Shown piece by piece: positions 37,979 through 47,335 of a stretch of 64,000 nucleotides of DNA. The translations under genes were made by a program, and so were the position numbers. The stretch is taken from NCBI RefSeq assembly GCF_900106065.1, contig NZ_LT629796.1, positions 6,920,501 through 6,984,500 on the forward strand, written 5' to 3'. The stretch comes from Pseudomonas mandelii. Lineage in GTDB: Bacteria > Pseudomonadota > Gammaproteobacteria > Pseudomonadales > Pseudomonadaceae. Below the pieces are notes generated by a model. It saw nothing but the letters and a program-made list of their open reading frames with translations. It did not search any database and was not told where the DNA came from. The first letter of the stretch is position 1; each line of letters starts with the position of its first letter.

Positions 37979-38173
37979 TGACCGTTCGTCGGCGAAGGTC
38001 TGGAAAAATCGCGCCAATGTCGCTGTGGAGACAGTGTGGACGGTTCAAGTTGGCAAGATTGACTCGACCGCCCTTCCCCCGACTTGGGAAAAACGGTCAT
38101 ATTTATGTCATGTCAGCTCCGCAAGCTTGGATCTGTACGTAAACAACAGGTTGATAAAAACAAGGACGACCTC

Positions 38174-38368
38174 ATGCCCACGCAAAACCCGCACCGCATT
38201 GTCGGCTTGTGCACTTCCAGCAAGGTGTACAACGCTTTGACCGAACTCAAGCACCTGGAAGGCCATCGCAGTGCCAAGTTTCTTTCGCTGCTGGCCGAAA
38301 ACCTGGTGCGCAAAGGCCTGCTCAACGAGCAGGAAGTGGTCCATATGCTTGACCTGGTGGTCGACTGA
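38174..38368 (+). CDS. Small conserved helical protein, unknown function
   Basis: A 64-residue protein: PHRIVGLCTSSKVYNALTEL then a helical HRSAKFLSLLAENLVRKGL and an acidic C-terminus. AAGGACGA lies 8 bases before ATG 38174, favouring this start over an upstream in-frame ATG at 38084 that has no ribosome site. The size and helix-turn-helix-like charge pattern could suit a small regulator, but no family is recognised. The 195 bp before it contain no other gene. Confidence 0.55.
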   Translation: MPTQNPHRIVGLCTSSKVYNALTELKHLEGHRSAKFLSLLAENLVRKGLLNEQEVVHMLDLVVD

Positions 38369-38468
38369 GCTGAAAACTCATTGGCGTCAATGACGACTAT
38401 CGAAAGCGTTGATTGTCCGTTCGCGAGGCAGGTCCGTAAGGTAGCTCCATCGATTGATGGAGGTATTT

Positions 38469-38651
38469 ATGTCCCAGGTTCAGATCATGTCCGTAATTGG
38501 CAGCGCCGTTCCCGCACCGCTCAGAGAGCTAGGATTGCTCGCCTGTTGGTATCTGGTGCAGGACGGCGAACCGATCAGCGGACCGCTCACTTCGCTGCCG
38601 GCCGCCAAGGCACTGTCGCAACAAATCGGCCAGGGGCAGCTCAGCGCTTAA
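38469..38651 (+). CDS. Small protein, unknown function
   Basis: A 60-residue protein with the ribosome site ATGGAGG 7 bases before ATG 38469. It contains a WYLVQDGEPISGPLTS stretch. This resembles a GYF/WYVxxxGxxxGP-type fold, the short motif seen in proteins annotated GYF_2, but it is too short to be sure. Its stop overlaps the stop of the convergent AI-2E gene by 3 bases (CTTAAG). It is 100 bp from the previous small gene. Confidence 0.55.
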   Translation: MSQVQIMSVIGSAVPAPLRELGLLACWYLVQDGEPISGPLTSLPAAKALSQQIGQGQLSA

Positions 38652-39709
38652 GGCAGCTGCACCCTTGGTTTGGTTTCGATGAAGATCGCCCAGCTCGACA
38701 TGAACAGCGCTGCAATCAGCGGCCCGATGACAAAGCCGTTCAGGCCGAAAATGGCCAGACCGCCGAGGGTCGAGATGAGGATCAGATAGTCCGGCATCTT
38801 CGTATCCTTGCCCACCAGGATCGGGCGCAGCACGTTATCCACCAGGCCGATCACAAAAACCCCGAACAACCCCAGCACCACCCCTTGCCAGATCGCCCCG
38901 GTGAACAGGAAGAACGCCGCCACCGGTGCCCAGACAATCCCGGCCCCAACGGCTGGCAACAGCGATAGAAACGCCATCAATACCGCCCAGAGCAACGCGC
39001 TCGGGATGTCCAGAAACCAGAAAATCAAACCGCCCAATGCGCCCTGCGTAATCGCCACCAGCAGGTTGCCCTTTACGGTCGCCCGCACCACACGGTTGAA
39101 CTTCAGCTGCAAACGGCGTTTCTGGTGCTCCTGCAACGGGACGGCGGAGCGAACTTTACGCGCCAGTTCCGCACCGTCTCGCAGGAAGAAGAACAGCAGG
39201 TAGAGCATGATGAAAAAACCCACCACAAAATCGAACGTGCCCTGACCGAAACTGAAGACTTGCGTGGCGACAAACTCATTGCCCGTCACCGCACTCTTGA
39301 TGATTTTCTCCCGCAGCCCGTCCAGCTCGCCGAGCCCGGCCCGATCCAGCAAATGCTGGAAGTACGGCGGCAGGCTGTGTTTGAAATGCGTCACATACCC
39401 CGCGATGTCCAGCTCGCCGCTTTCGATGCTCTTGTACAACGCAGCCCCTTCCTGAACCAGCAAGATGCTGAGGATAATCACCGGCAGGATCGCGATCACC
39501 AGACAGATGCTCAGGGTGAGCAACGACGTCAGGTTGCGCGGCCAGCTGAACTTCAGTTGTATCCGGCGTTGCAGCGGCGCGAACAGAATCCCGAGGATCA
39601 CCGCCCAGAACACCGCGCCGTAGAACGGCAGCAAAATCCAGATAAAAGCGGCGGTGACCACCCCGAGCAAGATCACCAGCGATTTGTTGTGTACCGTCTG
39701 TTCGTTCAT
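38648..39709 (-). CDS. AI-2E family transporter (PerM/YdiK-like)
   Basis: A 353-residue membrane protein of the AI-2E transporter family with eight predicted helices, a soluble central section around residues 85-165, and the GLVDNVLRPILVGKDTKMP and LLISTLGGL motifs near the C-terminus. Members export or import diverse solutes including autoinducer-2, sodium or indole compounds, and the YdiK/PerM type has no firm substrate. It converges with the small gene at 38469. Confidence 0.85.
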   Translation of the reverse strand: MNEQTVHNKSLVILLGVVTAAFIWILLPFYGAVFWAVILGILFAPLQRRIQLKFSWPRNLTSLLTLSICLVIAILPVIILSILLVQEGAALYKSIESGELDIAGYVTHFKHSLPPYFQHLLDRAGLGELDGLREKIIKSAVTGNEFVATQVFSFGQGTFDFVVGFFIMLYLLFFFLRDGAELARKVRSAVPLQEHQKRRLQLKFNRVVRATVKGNLLVAITQGALGGLIFWFLDIPSALLWAVLMAFLSLLPAVGAGIVWAPVAAFFLFTGAIWQGVVLGLFGVFVIGLVDNVLRPILVGKDTKMPDYLILISTLGGLAIFGLNGFVIGPLIAALFMSSWAIFIETKPRVQLP

Positions 39710-39873
39710 GTCCGATCCATGTCAGTGCGCTCTCGTATTGAAGAGCCGTGCTGATGCTTAGTCCGCCACGGTTCGCGCGAGTGCCATCCGTTTGTTCATC
39801 AAGCATAGATCCAGATCAATGAACCTCGCGGGCAAGGCGATTACCCTCGCGGACTTTTGCGATCGACACTGCC

Positions 39874-41196
39874 ATGACGCTCCTTGCCCCAGAACTGCTC
39901 GCTCCCGCCGGCACCTTGAAAAACATGCGATACGCCTTCGCCTACGGTGCCGATGCGGTCTACGCCGGCCAGCCGCGTTACAGCCTGCGGGTGCGCAACA
40001 ACGAATTTGACCACGCCAATCTCGCGCTCGGCATCAAAGAGGCACAGGCCCAAGGCAAGCGCTTCTATGTAGTGGTGAACATTGCGCCGCACAACGCCAA
40101 GCTGAAGACCTTCCTCAACGACCTGGCCCCCGTGATTGCCATGGCCCCGGACGCTTTGATCATGTCCGACCCGGGCCTGATCATGCTGGTGCGCCGACAC
40201 TTCCCGCAGATGCCGATTCACCTGTCGGTGCAGGCCAATACGGTGAACTGGGCCAGTGTCGAGTTCTGGCAGCAACAGGGCTTGAGCCGGATCATCCTGT
40301 CCCGGGAACTGTCACTGGAAGAAATCGCCGAGATCCGCCAGCACGTCCCGGCGATGGAGCTGGAGGTCTTTGTCCATGGCGCGCTGTGCATGGCCTATTC
40401 CGGCCGCTGCCTGTTATCGGGCTACATGAACAAGCGCGACGCCAATCAGGGCAGTTGCACTAACGCCTGTCGCTGGAAGTATTCGGCGACGCAAGCCACG
40501 GAAAATCAGCTCGGTGAAATCGTTCAGCAATTCCAGCCCGAGCCGACCCTGGGCATCGGCGCGCCGACCGATCAGGTGTTCCTGTTGCAGGAAGCCAATC
40601 GCCCGGACGAATTGATGCCGGCCTTCGAGGACGAGCACGGCACCTACATCATGAACGCCAAGGACCTGCGCGCCGTGCAGCATGTCGGGCGGCTGACGCA
40701 GATGGGCGTGCACTCGCTGAAGATCGAAGGCCGGACCAAATCGCACTTCTATTGCGCACGCACCACGCAGGTCTATCGCCGGGCGATTGATGATGCCGTG
40801 GCCGGCCGCGAATTTGATCGCAGCCTGATGACGGATCTGGAGTCCCTGGCCCAGCGCGGCTACACCGAAGGCTTCCTGCGTCGGCATGTGCATGACGAAT
40901 ACCAGAACTATCAGCACGGCAGCTCGGTTTCAGAGCGCCAGCAGTTTGTCGGCGAGTTGACCGGCGAGCGCCGTGATCGCCTGGCGCAAGTGAAGGTCAA
41001 GAACCGGTTCAGCCTGGGCGATCACATGGAACTGATGACGCCCCAGGGTAATTTCCACTTCGATCTGCATCAGTTGCAGAACATCAAAGGTGAAGCGATC
41101 GAAGTGGCGCCGGGGGATGGGCACACGGTGTATGTGCCGATTCCGGATGCGGTGGATTTGAAGTTCGGGTTGTTGATGCGGGATGTGGGCGTGTAG
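39874..41196 (+). CDS. trhP: tRNA hydroxylation protein TrhP / peptidase U32 family (YegQ)
   Basis: A 440-residue U32-family protein. YegQ (TrhP) hydroxylates tRNA wobble uridine to ho5U with prephenate, with TrhO as an alternative oxygen-using route. The N-terminal LLAPAGTLKNMRYAFAYGADAVYAG pattern is the family start (residues 9-33). The cysteine cluster, LCMAYSGRC and GSCTNACRW (near residues 170-200), can hold an iron-sulfur cluster. Length and motifs fit TrhP better than the protease-like UbiU or UbiV. The gene is monocistronic. Confidence 0.85.
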   Translation: MTLLAPELLAPAGTLKNMRYAFAYGADAVYAGQPRYSLRVRNNEFDHANLALGIKEAQAQGKRFYVVVNIAPHNAKLKTFLNDLAPVIAMAPDALIMSDPGLIMLVRRHFPQMPIHLSVQANTVNWASVEFWQQQGLSRIILSRELSLEEIAEIRQHVPAMELEVFVHGALCMAYSGRCLLSGYMNKRDANQGSCTNACRWKYSATQATENQLGEIVQQFQPEPTLGIGAPTDQVFLLQEANRPDELMPAFEDEHGTYIMNAKDLRAVQHVGRLTQMGVHSLKIEGRTKSHFYCARTTQVYRRAIDDAVAGREFDRSLMTDLESLAQRGYTEGFLRRHVHDEYQNYQHGSSVSERQQFVGELTGERRDRLAQVKVKNRFSLGDHMELMTPQGNFHFDLHQLQNIKGEAIEVAPGDGHTVYVPIPDAVDLKFGLLMRDVGV

Positions 41197-41229
41197 ATCC
41201 GTACCAAAGATCGCCGTCTGCGCCCGCGC

Positions 41230-42093
41230 CTACGCAAACTCCTCACGCAACATCGCCACAAACGCTTCCCGCGCCGGGTGAACCCCGGCGTTTTCATGCC
41301 AGTAAAACAGGTTGTCGATCGCCGTCAGCTCAGGGAACTCAAACCCCGCGCACCCCGCCCCTTTGGCGTACTGTTCAAACACCCCTTTGGGCACCAGCGC
41401 GACGCCGGCCCCGGCGCTGACACACCCGACTATCGCGCCATAACTGGCCAGACTGACAATCGGCAGCGCCTGCCCCTGCCGCAACAACCAGTGCTCCAGC
41501 GCCGCCCGGTAAGGACAGCCTTGCGGCCACATGAATACGGTCTTGCCCTGCAAGTCGGCGATATCGCGCACCGGTCCCAGGGATGTCGAGGCTATAAGCA
41601 GCAGCTCTTCGCGGTACATCGGTGTGCGCCTGAGTTGCGAGCGCTCGACATCCACCGCGACGATCGCGCCGTCGAGCCGATGATTGAGGGTGTCATCGAG
41701 CAGCTGGCTCCAGGTTCCGGTGGTCAGTTCCAACGCGACGCCAGGATATCGCTTGTGAAACTTGGCCAGCAGACGCGGCAGGCGACCGGTGGCCGAGGAT
41801 TCGATGGCGCCGATGCGTAGCGGGCCGGACGGTTCGGCCGAAGGGTCCACCGCCCGTTTGGCTTCAACAGTCAGCGCCAGAATTTTCGAGGCGTATGACA
41901 GAAACGTCTGGCCCGCCGGGCTGATACGCAAGCCTCGGCCCTCGCGTAGAAACAGCGCCACCCCCAACTCGGCTTCCAGCGACTTGATGCGTGCCGTGAT
42001 GTTCGACGGCACGCAATGCAACAGCTCCGCCGCCCGGGCGATGCTGCCGACCTCGGCAACAGTCTTGAACATGCGAATCTGCGCCAATTCCAT
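41230..42093 (-). CDS. LysR-family regulator divergent from EamA permease
   Basis: A 287-residue LysR regulator with its HTH in residues about 5-62 (IARAAELLHCVPSNITARIKSLE) and a C-terminal ligand domain. It is divergent from the EamA permease with about 95 bp between starts, so it probably regulates the exporter. The recognition helix with CVPSNIT matches the subgroup that controls adjacent permeases. The inducer is unknown. Confidence 0.82.
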   Translation of the reverse strand: MELAQIRMFKTVAEVGSIARAAELLHCVPSNITARIKSLEAELGVALFLREGRGLRISPAGQTFLSYASKILALTVEAKRAVDPSAEPSGPLRIGAIESSATGRLPRLLAKFHKRYPGVALELTTGTWSQLLDDTLNHRLDGAIVAVDVERSQLRRTPMYREELLLIASTSLGPVRDIADLQGKTVFMWPQGCPYRAALEHWLLRQGQALPIVSLASYGAIVGCVSAGAGVALVPKGVFEQYAKGAGCAGFEFPELTAIDNLFYWHENAGVHPAREAFVAMLREEFA

Positions 42094-42189
42094 ACATCAC
42101 CCAAAGTGAACAGTTGTTGCAGTATAAGTCAGTTGTTGCGAATGATCAGACTTCTGATACTCGGTGCATCAACCCACCGGGAATCGACC

Positions 42190-43095
42190 ATGAAGCCCTC
42201 CACGCACACCCTGAAAATTCTCCTGGCCATGGCGTTTGTCGTCGCCTGCTGGGGCTTCTCACCGACCGGCATCCACATCGGCTTGCAGGCGTACGACCCC
42301 GGCCACTTGGCGCTGCTGCGCTTTCTGATCGCATCGGTGTTCCTGGCGGTCGTCGCCGCCTTCAAAGGCATCAGTCTGCCGAAGCTTGGCGATCTGCCGT
42401 TACTGTTCGTCCTTGGTTTTTTTGCCGTGAGCCTTCACCACGTCGCCTTGAATATCGGCCAGCAAAATGTCAGCGCCGGCGCCTCCAGTGTGCTGGCGCA
42501 ATCGACCCCGTTGTTCAGTACCTTGCTGGCGCGTTTCGTGTTCAAGGACCGGGTCAGCGCCTGGCGCTGGGGGTGTGTCTTGTTGGGATTGATCGGCGTG
42601 GTGATTGTGGTGGCCGGTGATCGAGGGCTGGGCAGCATGGATGCGCACGGGTTGCTGATCTTGCTGGCGGCGGTGTCGTGGAGTTTCTACTTCGCCTTGC
42701 AAAAGCATCATTGCGCTCGCTACAACGGGTTGACGCTGGTCTGCTACACGGTCTGGTCGGGCACGGCGCTGTTGCTGATTTACCTGCCGGGGCTGGCCGG
42801 CAAAGTCGCCAGCGCGCCGATGCAGGTGCAAATGACCGTGGTTGCCTTGGGCGTGTTTCCCAGCGCCCTCGCCTACCTGGCCTGGGCATTTGTACTGGCC
42901 CACATCGATTTGAGTCGCGCGACCATGACGCTGTATCTGATTCCGCCCACCGCCATGGCGATTGCAGCGTTTGCCTTGGGCGAGCAGCCAACGTTGATGG
43001 TCGGGATAGGTGCGATGGTGGTGCTGATCAGCGTGCTGGCGTTGAATCTGGAGCGGCGTTCCGCCGTCATCGCGGCGCCGCCCGCCCGGCCATGA
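42190..43095 (+). CDS. DMT superfamily EamA-type permease
   Basis: A 301-residue drug/metabolite transporter with two EamA repeats and ten predicted helices; the first repeat includes ACWGFSPTGIHIG and the second ends with LERR. The start at 42190 was chosen because it opens the first membrane helix, while upstream in-frame codons overlap the divergent LysR gene. The substrate is unknown. Confidence 0.85.
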   Translation: MKPSTHTLKILLAMAFVVACWGFSPTGIHIGLQAYDPGHLALLRFLIASVFLAVVAAFKGISLPKLGDLPLLFVLGFFAVSLHHVALNIGQQNVSAGASSVLAQSTPLFSTLLARFVFKDRVSAWRWGCVLLGLIGVVIVVAGDRGLGSMDAHGLLILLAAVSWSFYFALQKHHCARYNGLTLVCYTVWSGTALLLIYLPGLAGKVASAPMQVQMTVVALGVFPSALAYLAWAFVLAHIDLSRATMTLYLIPPTAMAIAAFALGEQPTLMVGIGAMVVLISVLALNLERRSAVIAAPPARP

Positions 43096-43175
43096 CTGCA
43101 CGCCATGCGAATTAAAGAATCGCCTGGCGATGCCGACGTCCTCTGTTCACATGAACGTGACGCTATCGCCTGGAA

Positions 43176-44615
43176 ATGCTTATGAACCGTTTCGCTGCTG
43201 CCTGTGTGCTAGGGATATTGTCCGGTTGCGCCAGCCCGCCACCCGCGACTCCCGCCACACCTCCCTACCGGCAGCCGGTACTGACGGTGCAAGAAGTGTT
43301 CAAGAAAACGCCACTGGAAAACTCGGTGATGCGTAACGGCGATACCCTCAGCTTTCAAGTCCACACACCGGCTTACACTCGCGATGGTTTACCGAGCGTT
43401 GTACAGCTGCAAGCGGACTGCAAGGTGCCCGATGTCAAACTACTGTTCCTCGACAACTTCCCCATCGCGACGACGGATGGCAGCCACCAACACACACCGC
43501 TGACCGTACTGATTCCCAAGGAACTGGCAACCGAACTGGCCAGCAAGCCGCACTTCAGCGAAGCCTGTACGCGCACCGCAGCGTCGGACTGGCGCATTGT
43601 CCATCGCACTGAAGCCGCTCGCTGGGTGATGATCGACGTCAACAGCCTGAAAATCGAGGGCAACGTCAGGCGGTTCTGGGGCGGATTCGACGAACCCGTG
43701 CTGCTCACCGACAAGCCCAACCTGCAACTGTTCGGACAGACTCGCGAGCGCTACGAAGTCGATTGCGCACGCAAGACCTATCGAGTGTTGAGCTCATTCC
43801 AGCTTGGCCCGAATGATCGGGTGTCCATGGGCGGGGTACTGAACAACCCGTCGCAGGCCTTCGTCCAAGGCAGCGCGGACACCCAGACCTTGCTGAGCGC
43901 TGCGTGCACCGCACCCTCGCAGCGCTCGACACTGCCTGCGTATGTCGCCCGCGCCAAACTTCCGCTGAGCTACCAGATAGAACCTGTGTCCGCTTCGGTA
44001 TTGAAAGCCATCACCGATTTAAAGCTTGCGCCGCCCACCCGGACACTCAAGCGCACGGTGTCGAAGATCAATAACACGCACTTTTATTTTTCAAACTCAA
44101 GCACGGAAAATGCGCTGGTGTTCGACACCGACGCTCAGAGCGGACAATTGCGCGAGCGCCGGGAACAGGCTCCCGTCGGCCGGTACATCGTCAGTTTCAG
44201 GGGCTTGTTGCCACTGGCAGAACAATACTCGCTGACAGAGAGCAAGCGAAACAGACCACCGTTATCCACCGTCACCGACACTCAGCAATTGAGTTTCACC
44301 GGCGATTGGCAACGCATGCCGGTGGGTGCGTCACTGGAAATGCGTGCCAGCAAACGGGAACGAAGCACCCTCGACGACGAAACAATGAAACGGGAAAGTG
44401 TGCAGTGCACCGTGCAGCGTGTGCTCGACGCAGCCCAGGTCAACAGCGAACTGAAAGGCCCCGCCAAAGAACTGCGCTGTCAGTTTGACCTTGGCCAGAA
44501 GCTCAAACGTGACAGCAAGATTTTCTACCTTGAAGACTACGCTTACTTCTTTGTGTCCTCGTCCACGTTAGGGGGCACCGAGAGTCGAGTCAGGCTGGTC
44601 AAGGTCGAACAGTAA
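43176..44615 (+). CDS. Large predicted lipoprotein, unknown function
   Basis: A 479-residue protein with a short N-terminal signal and lipobox (ILSGCAS, lipidated Cys18) and a Pro-rich linker (PPPATPATPP). No known domain is recognised in the rest, which is rich in beta-strand patterns and has five or six internal cysteines that could form disulfides. GGAAATG lies before the ATG. A terminator follows at 44617. I infer a periplasmic or outer-membrane protein. Confidence 0.65.
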   Translation: MLMNRFAAACVLGILSGCASPPPATPATPPYRQPVLTVQEVFKKTPLENSVMRNGDTLSFQVHTPAYTRDGLPSVVQLQADCKVPDVKLLFLDNFPIATTDGSHQHTPLTVLIPKELATELASKPHFSEACTRTAASDWRIVHRTEAARWVMIDVNSLKIEGNVRRFWGGFDEPVLLTDKPNLQLFGQTRERYEVDCARKTYRVLSSFQLGPNDRVSMGGVLNNPSQAFVQGSADTQTLLSAACTAPSQRSTLPAYVARAKLPLSYQIEPVSASVLKAITDLKLAPPTRTLKRTVSKINNTHFYFSNSSTENALVFDTDAQSGQLRERREQAPVGRYIVSFRGLLPLAEQYSLTESKRNRPPLSTVTDTQQLSFTGDWQRMPVGASLEMRASKRERSTLDDETMKRESVQCTVQRVLDAAQVNSELKGPAKELRCQFDLGQKLKRDSKIFYLEDYAYFFVSSSTLGGTESRVRLVKVEQ

Positions 44616-44616
44616 A

Positions 44617-44648
44617 GAAAAACCCGGCACAGTGGCCGGGTTCTTTTT
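44617..44648. terminator. Bidirectional terminator
   Basis: AACCCGGC/GCCGGGTT 8-bp stem with A and T tracts on either side, between the lipoprotein and the small acidic gene. Confidence 0.8.
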
Positions 44649-44877
44649 ATCGCCTGTCATCGGATAAAGGGGTTGGCTCATCCGCCGGCGGTACGTCCTC
44701 GTCAGCAGCCGGATCCTTCCAGTCTTCGGGTCGATCGGCGTCTGCGGCCGCCGGGTCCAGTGAAGGGTCCCTGCCAGGCGGAGCATCGTCATCCAGCGTC
44801 GGCTCGTCAGTGCCAGGCATGGGTCTGGTGGGGTCGGTATTGGGTGTTCCACCCTGGAGCATTGAGTCGTTTGCCAT
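44647..44877 (-). CDS. Small acidic Asp/Pro-rich protein, unknown function
   Basis: A 76-residue protein in which Asp, Pro, Glu and Ala dominate (DPTRPMPGTDEPTLDDD, DPSLDPAAADADRPEDW), with no cysteine and no membrane segment; it is predicted to be disordered. The start at 44877 follows GTGAGGTGCGTC, the same leader as the acidic gene at 27784-27999, though the two proteins share little sequence. No function is known. Confidence 0.6.
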   Translation of the reverse strand: MANDSMLQGGTPNTDPTRPMPGTDEPTLDDDAPPGRDPSLDPAAADADRPEDWKDPAADEDVPPADEPTPLSDDRR

Positions 44878-44969
44878 GACGCACCTCACTGATGAGGTCC
44901 AGAAAATCCGGGCCATACTCGTTGGAAGCGGGTGCGGGAATAGCGTGCTATCAACTGGACAAACGGTTG

Positions 44970-45692
44970 TCAGGCACCGGCCGAAAACCGGTCGCGGCTG
45001 TTGGTCAGGTGCAGCCACATGGCGGCCCGCGCAGCGTCCGGATCCTGGCGTTTGATCGCGTTGAGAATTGCCTCGTGCTCGAGGTTGGCCAGTTGCCCGA
45101 GTTTGCTCAAATCCGCCGCGCCACGTTCGGCGGCATTGACTCGGGTCCGGGGAATCATGGCGCTGCCCAGGTGCTGCATGATTTCGGTGAAGCACACATT
45201 GCCGGTGGCTTCGGCGATCAGCAGGTGGAAGCGCTTGTCGGCCTCGACGCAGCTGTCATTGTTGGCGAGCAGGCTCTGATAGTCGTCGAGCGCTTCGCGC
45301 ATCTGCATCAACTGCTGATCGGTACGACGGCTCGCCGCCAGCGCGGCGGCCTGGGTTTCCAGGCCCATGCGCAACTCCAGAATGCTGCGCACTCCCAGCG
45401 CGGTATCGACATTCAATCGCAGCCCCTGCTCCGGTGCGCGCTCCAGCACGAAGGTGCCGATGCCGTGACGGGTTTCCACCAGGCCTGAGGCCTGCAACTT
45501 CGAGATCGCCTCACGCACCACGGTGCGGCTGACCCCGTGCTCCTGAACAATCGTGTTCTCCGACGGCAGCTTGTCTCCCGGCAACATCTGCCCGAGCAAG
45601 ATGCTCTGGCTCAGTTTGGCCACCAGGTCATGGGCCAGGTTGTGGGTGCGCTTGCGGGCAGGCGCGTCGAGGTCTTCTTGCATGGCGATCAT
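44970..45692 (-). CDS. FadR/GntR-family regulator, probable glucarate operon control
   Basis: A 240-residue GntR regulator of the FadR subgroup: winged helix at residues about 15-80 (LPSENTIVQEHGVSRTVVREAI) and an all-helical FCD effector domain with conserved metal-binding Asp and His residues. It is divergent from the sugar-acid transporter and glucarate dehydratase, with 272 bp between. It should repress them until the substrate or an intermediate is present (inference). An alternative start at 45683 removes three residues. Confidence 0.85.
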   Translation of the reverse strand: MIAMQEDLDAPARKRTHNLAHDLVAKLSQSILLGQMLPGDKLPSENTIVQEHGVSRTVVREAISKLQASGLVETRHGIGTFVLERAPEQGLRLNVDTALGVRSILELRMGLETQAAALAASRRTDQQLMQMREALDDYQSLLANNDSCVEADKRFHLLIAEATGNVCFTEIMQHLGSAMIPRTRVNAAERGAADLSKLGQLANLEHEAILNAIKRQDPDAARAAMWLHLTNSRDRFSAGA

Positions 45693-45759
45693 CCGGAAGC
45701 AGGGCTAACGGAATCGTAGCACTGCGCTCAGCTGGAATCCCAAGAAAACCACGACCAAC

Positions 45760-45770
45760 TTGTATGACAA
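45760..45770. promoter_or_regulatory. Candidate GntR/FadR operator TTGTATGACAA
   Basis: TTGT-ATG-ACAA is a perfect inverted repeat about 70 bp before the regulator start. It fits the TTGT-N3-ACAA geometry used by FCD-type GntR regulators. A related half (GTTGTATGATG) lies at 45892-45902, closer to the gudP start. Confidence 0.55.
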
Positions 45771-45964
45771 CACTCAACAATCGGCTAAAAAAGACCGTTA
45801 TTTAAGGCGCCACTCATCAGCAAAAAAGTGAGCACAGCGAAAATAAACGCCATTTTATTAGGTCAGACTGCTTGCAGGACAAAAAAATGTAGTTGTATGA
45901 TGTCTATCAACACAACAACATCCAGCCACACCCCGCATAAAAATAATCAGTGGGAGAAAACCAA

Positions 45965-47311
45965 GTGAATACCTCCATATCCGGGATGCACGAGGGCGCC
46001 GATTCGGTCCTGAAGTCCGCCATCTCGAAAGTGAAACGCCATGTCCTACCGCTCTTCGTCATCATGTTCATCGTCAATTACATAGACCGCGTGAACATCG
46101 GCTTCGTCCGCGCCCACATGGAGCAGGACCTGGGCATCGGAGCTGCCGCCTACGGCCTCGGCGCCGGCCTGTTCTTCATCGGCTATGCGCTGTTCGAAGT
46201 CCCCTCCAACATGCTTTTGCAAAAAGTCGGCGCCCGCATCTGGCTGACCCGCATCATGCTGACCTGGGGCCTGGTCGCGGCCGGCATGGCCTTCATCCAG
46301 AACGAAACCCACTTCTACATCCTGCGGTTCCTGCTGGGCGTGGCTGAAGCCGGGTTCTTTCCCGGGGTGATCTATTACTTCACGCGCTGGTTGCCTGGCG
46401 TCGAGCGTGGCAAAGCGATTGCCATTTTCCTCAGCGGTTCGGCCATTGCCTCGCTGATCTCCGGCCCGCTGTCCGGTTTGCTGTTGCAGATCAGCGGATT
46501 CGGGATGCATGGCTGGCAGTGGATGTATTTCATCGAGGGGATGTTTTCAGTCGGGCTGTGCGTGTTCGTGTGGTTCTGGCTGGACTCCAAACCCCACGAC
46601 GCCAAATGGCTGACCCGCGCCGAGCAAGATGCGCTGGTCAAAGCCATCGATGACGAACAACTGGCCCGGGAAGCAGCGACACCGATCAAGCCGTCGTTGG
46701 GCACGTTGCTCAAAGATCGCCAGATCATCCTGTTCTGCCTGATCTACTTCTTCATCCAATTGACCATTTATGCCGCGACCTTCTGGCTGCCGAGCATCAT
46801 CAAAAAGATGGGCGACCTCAGCGACATTCAGGTCGGGCTCTTCAACTCGATCCCGTGGTTGCTGTCGATCGTCGGCATGTACGCCTTCGCTTCGCTGTCG
46901 GCGAAATGGAAACACCAGCAGGCCTGGGTCGCCGCCGCCCTGCTGATCGCGGCAGCCGGGATGTTCATGTCGACCACGGGCGGGCCGATCTTTGCCTTCG
47001 TGGCGATCTGCTTCGCGGCGCTGGGCTTCAAGTCGGCCTCGTCGCTGTTCTGGCCGATTCCTCAGGCTTATCTGGATGCGCGAATCGCGGCGGGCGTCAT
47101 CGCGCTGATCAACTCGGTGGGCAACCTTGGCGGCTTCGTGGCACCGACCACGTTCGGTCTGCTGGAAGAACATACCGGGTCGATTCAGGGCGGGCTGTAT
47201 GGCCTGGCCGCGACATCGATCATCGCCGCGATCATCGTCTTCGCCGCGCGCAACACACCGAAAACCGCACCCGCCGTTGCCTTGGGCAAACCAGCGCCCA
47301 ATCACGCCTGA
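45965..47311 (+). CDS. gudP: MFS glucarate/galactarate-type transporter (GudP-like)
   Basis: A 448-residue 12-helix MFS permease of the anion:cation symporter group, which carries hexuronates, glucarate and galactonate. NYIDRVNIGFVRAHM (residues about 38-52) and the LFFIGYALFEVPSNMLLQ helix are signatures of this group. The GTG at 45965 has GGGAGA 7 bases upstream; an in-frame GTG at 45950 overlaps the ribosome site. It is 24 bp before gudD, which it serves with substrate. Confidence 0.88.
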   Translation: MNTSISGMHEGADSVLKSAISKVKRHVLPLFVIMFIVNYIDRVNIGFVRAHMEQDLGIGAAAYGLGAGLFFIGYALFEVPSNMLLQKVGARIWLTRIMLTWGLVAAGMAFIQNETHFYILRFLLGVAEAGFFPGVIYYFTRWLPGVERGKAIAIFLSGSAIASLISGPLSGLLLQISGFGMHGWQWMYFIEGMFSVGLCVFVWFWLDSKPHDAKWLTRAEQDALVKAIDDEQLAREAATPIKPSLGTLLKDRQIILFCLIYFFIQLTIYAATFWLPSIIKKMGDLSDIQVGLFNSIPWLLSIVGMYAFASLSAKWKHQQAWVAAALLIAAAGMFMSTTGGPIFAFVAICFAALGFKSASSLFWPIPQAYLDARIAAGVIALINSVGNLGGFVAPTTFGLLEEHTGSIQGGLYGLAATSIIAAIIVFAARNTPKTAPAVALGKPAPNHA

Positions 47312-47335
47312 ATCTCTGTGTTGAAGGACAAGACA

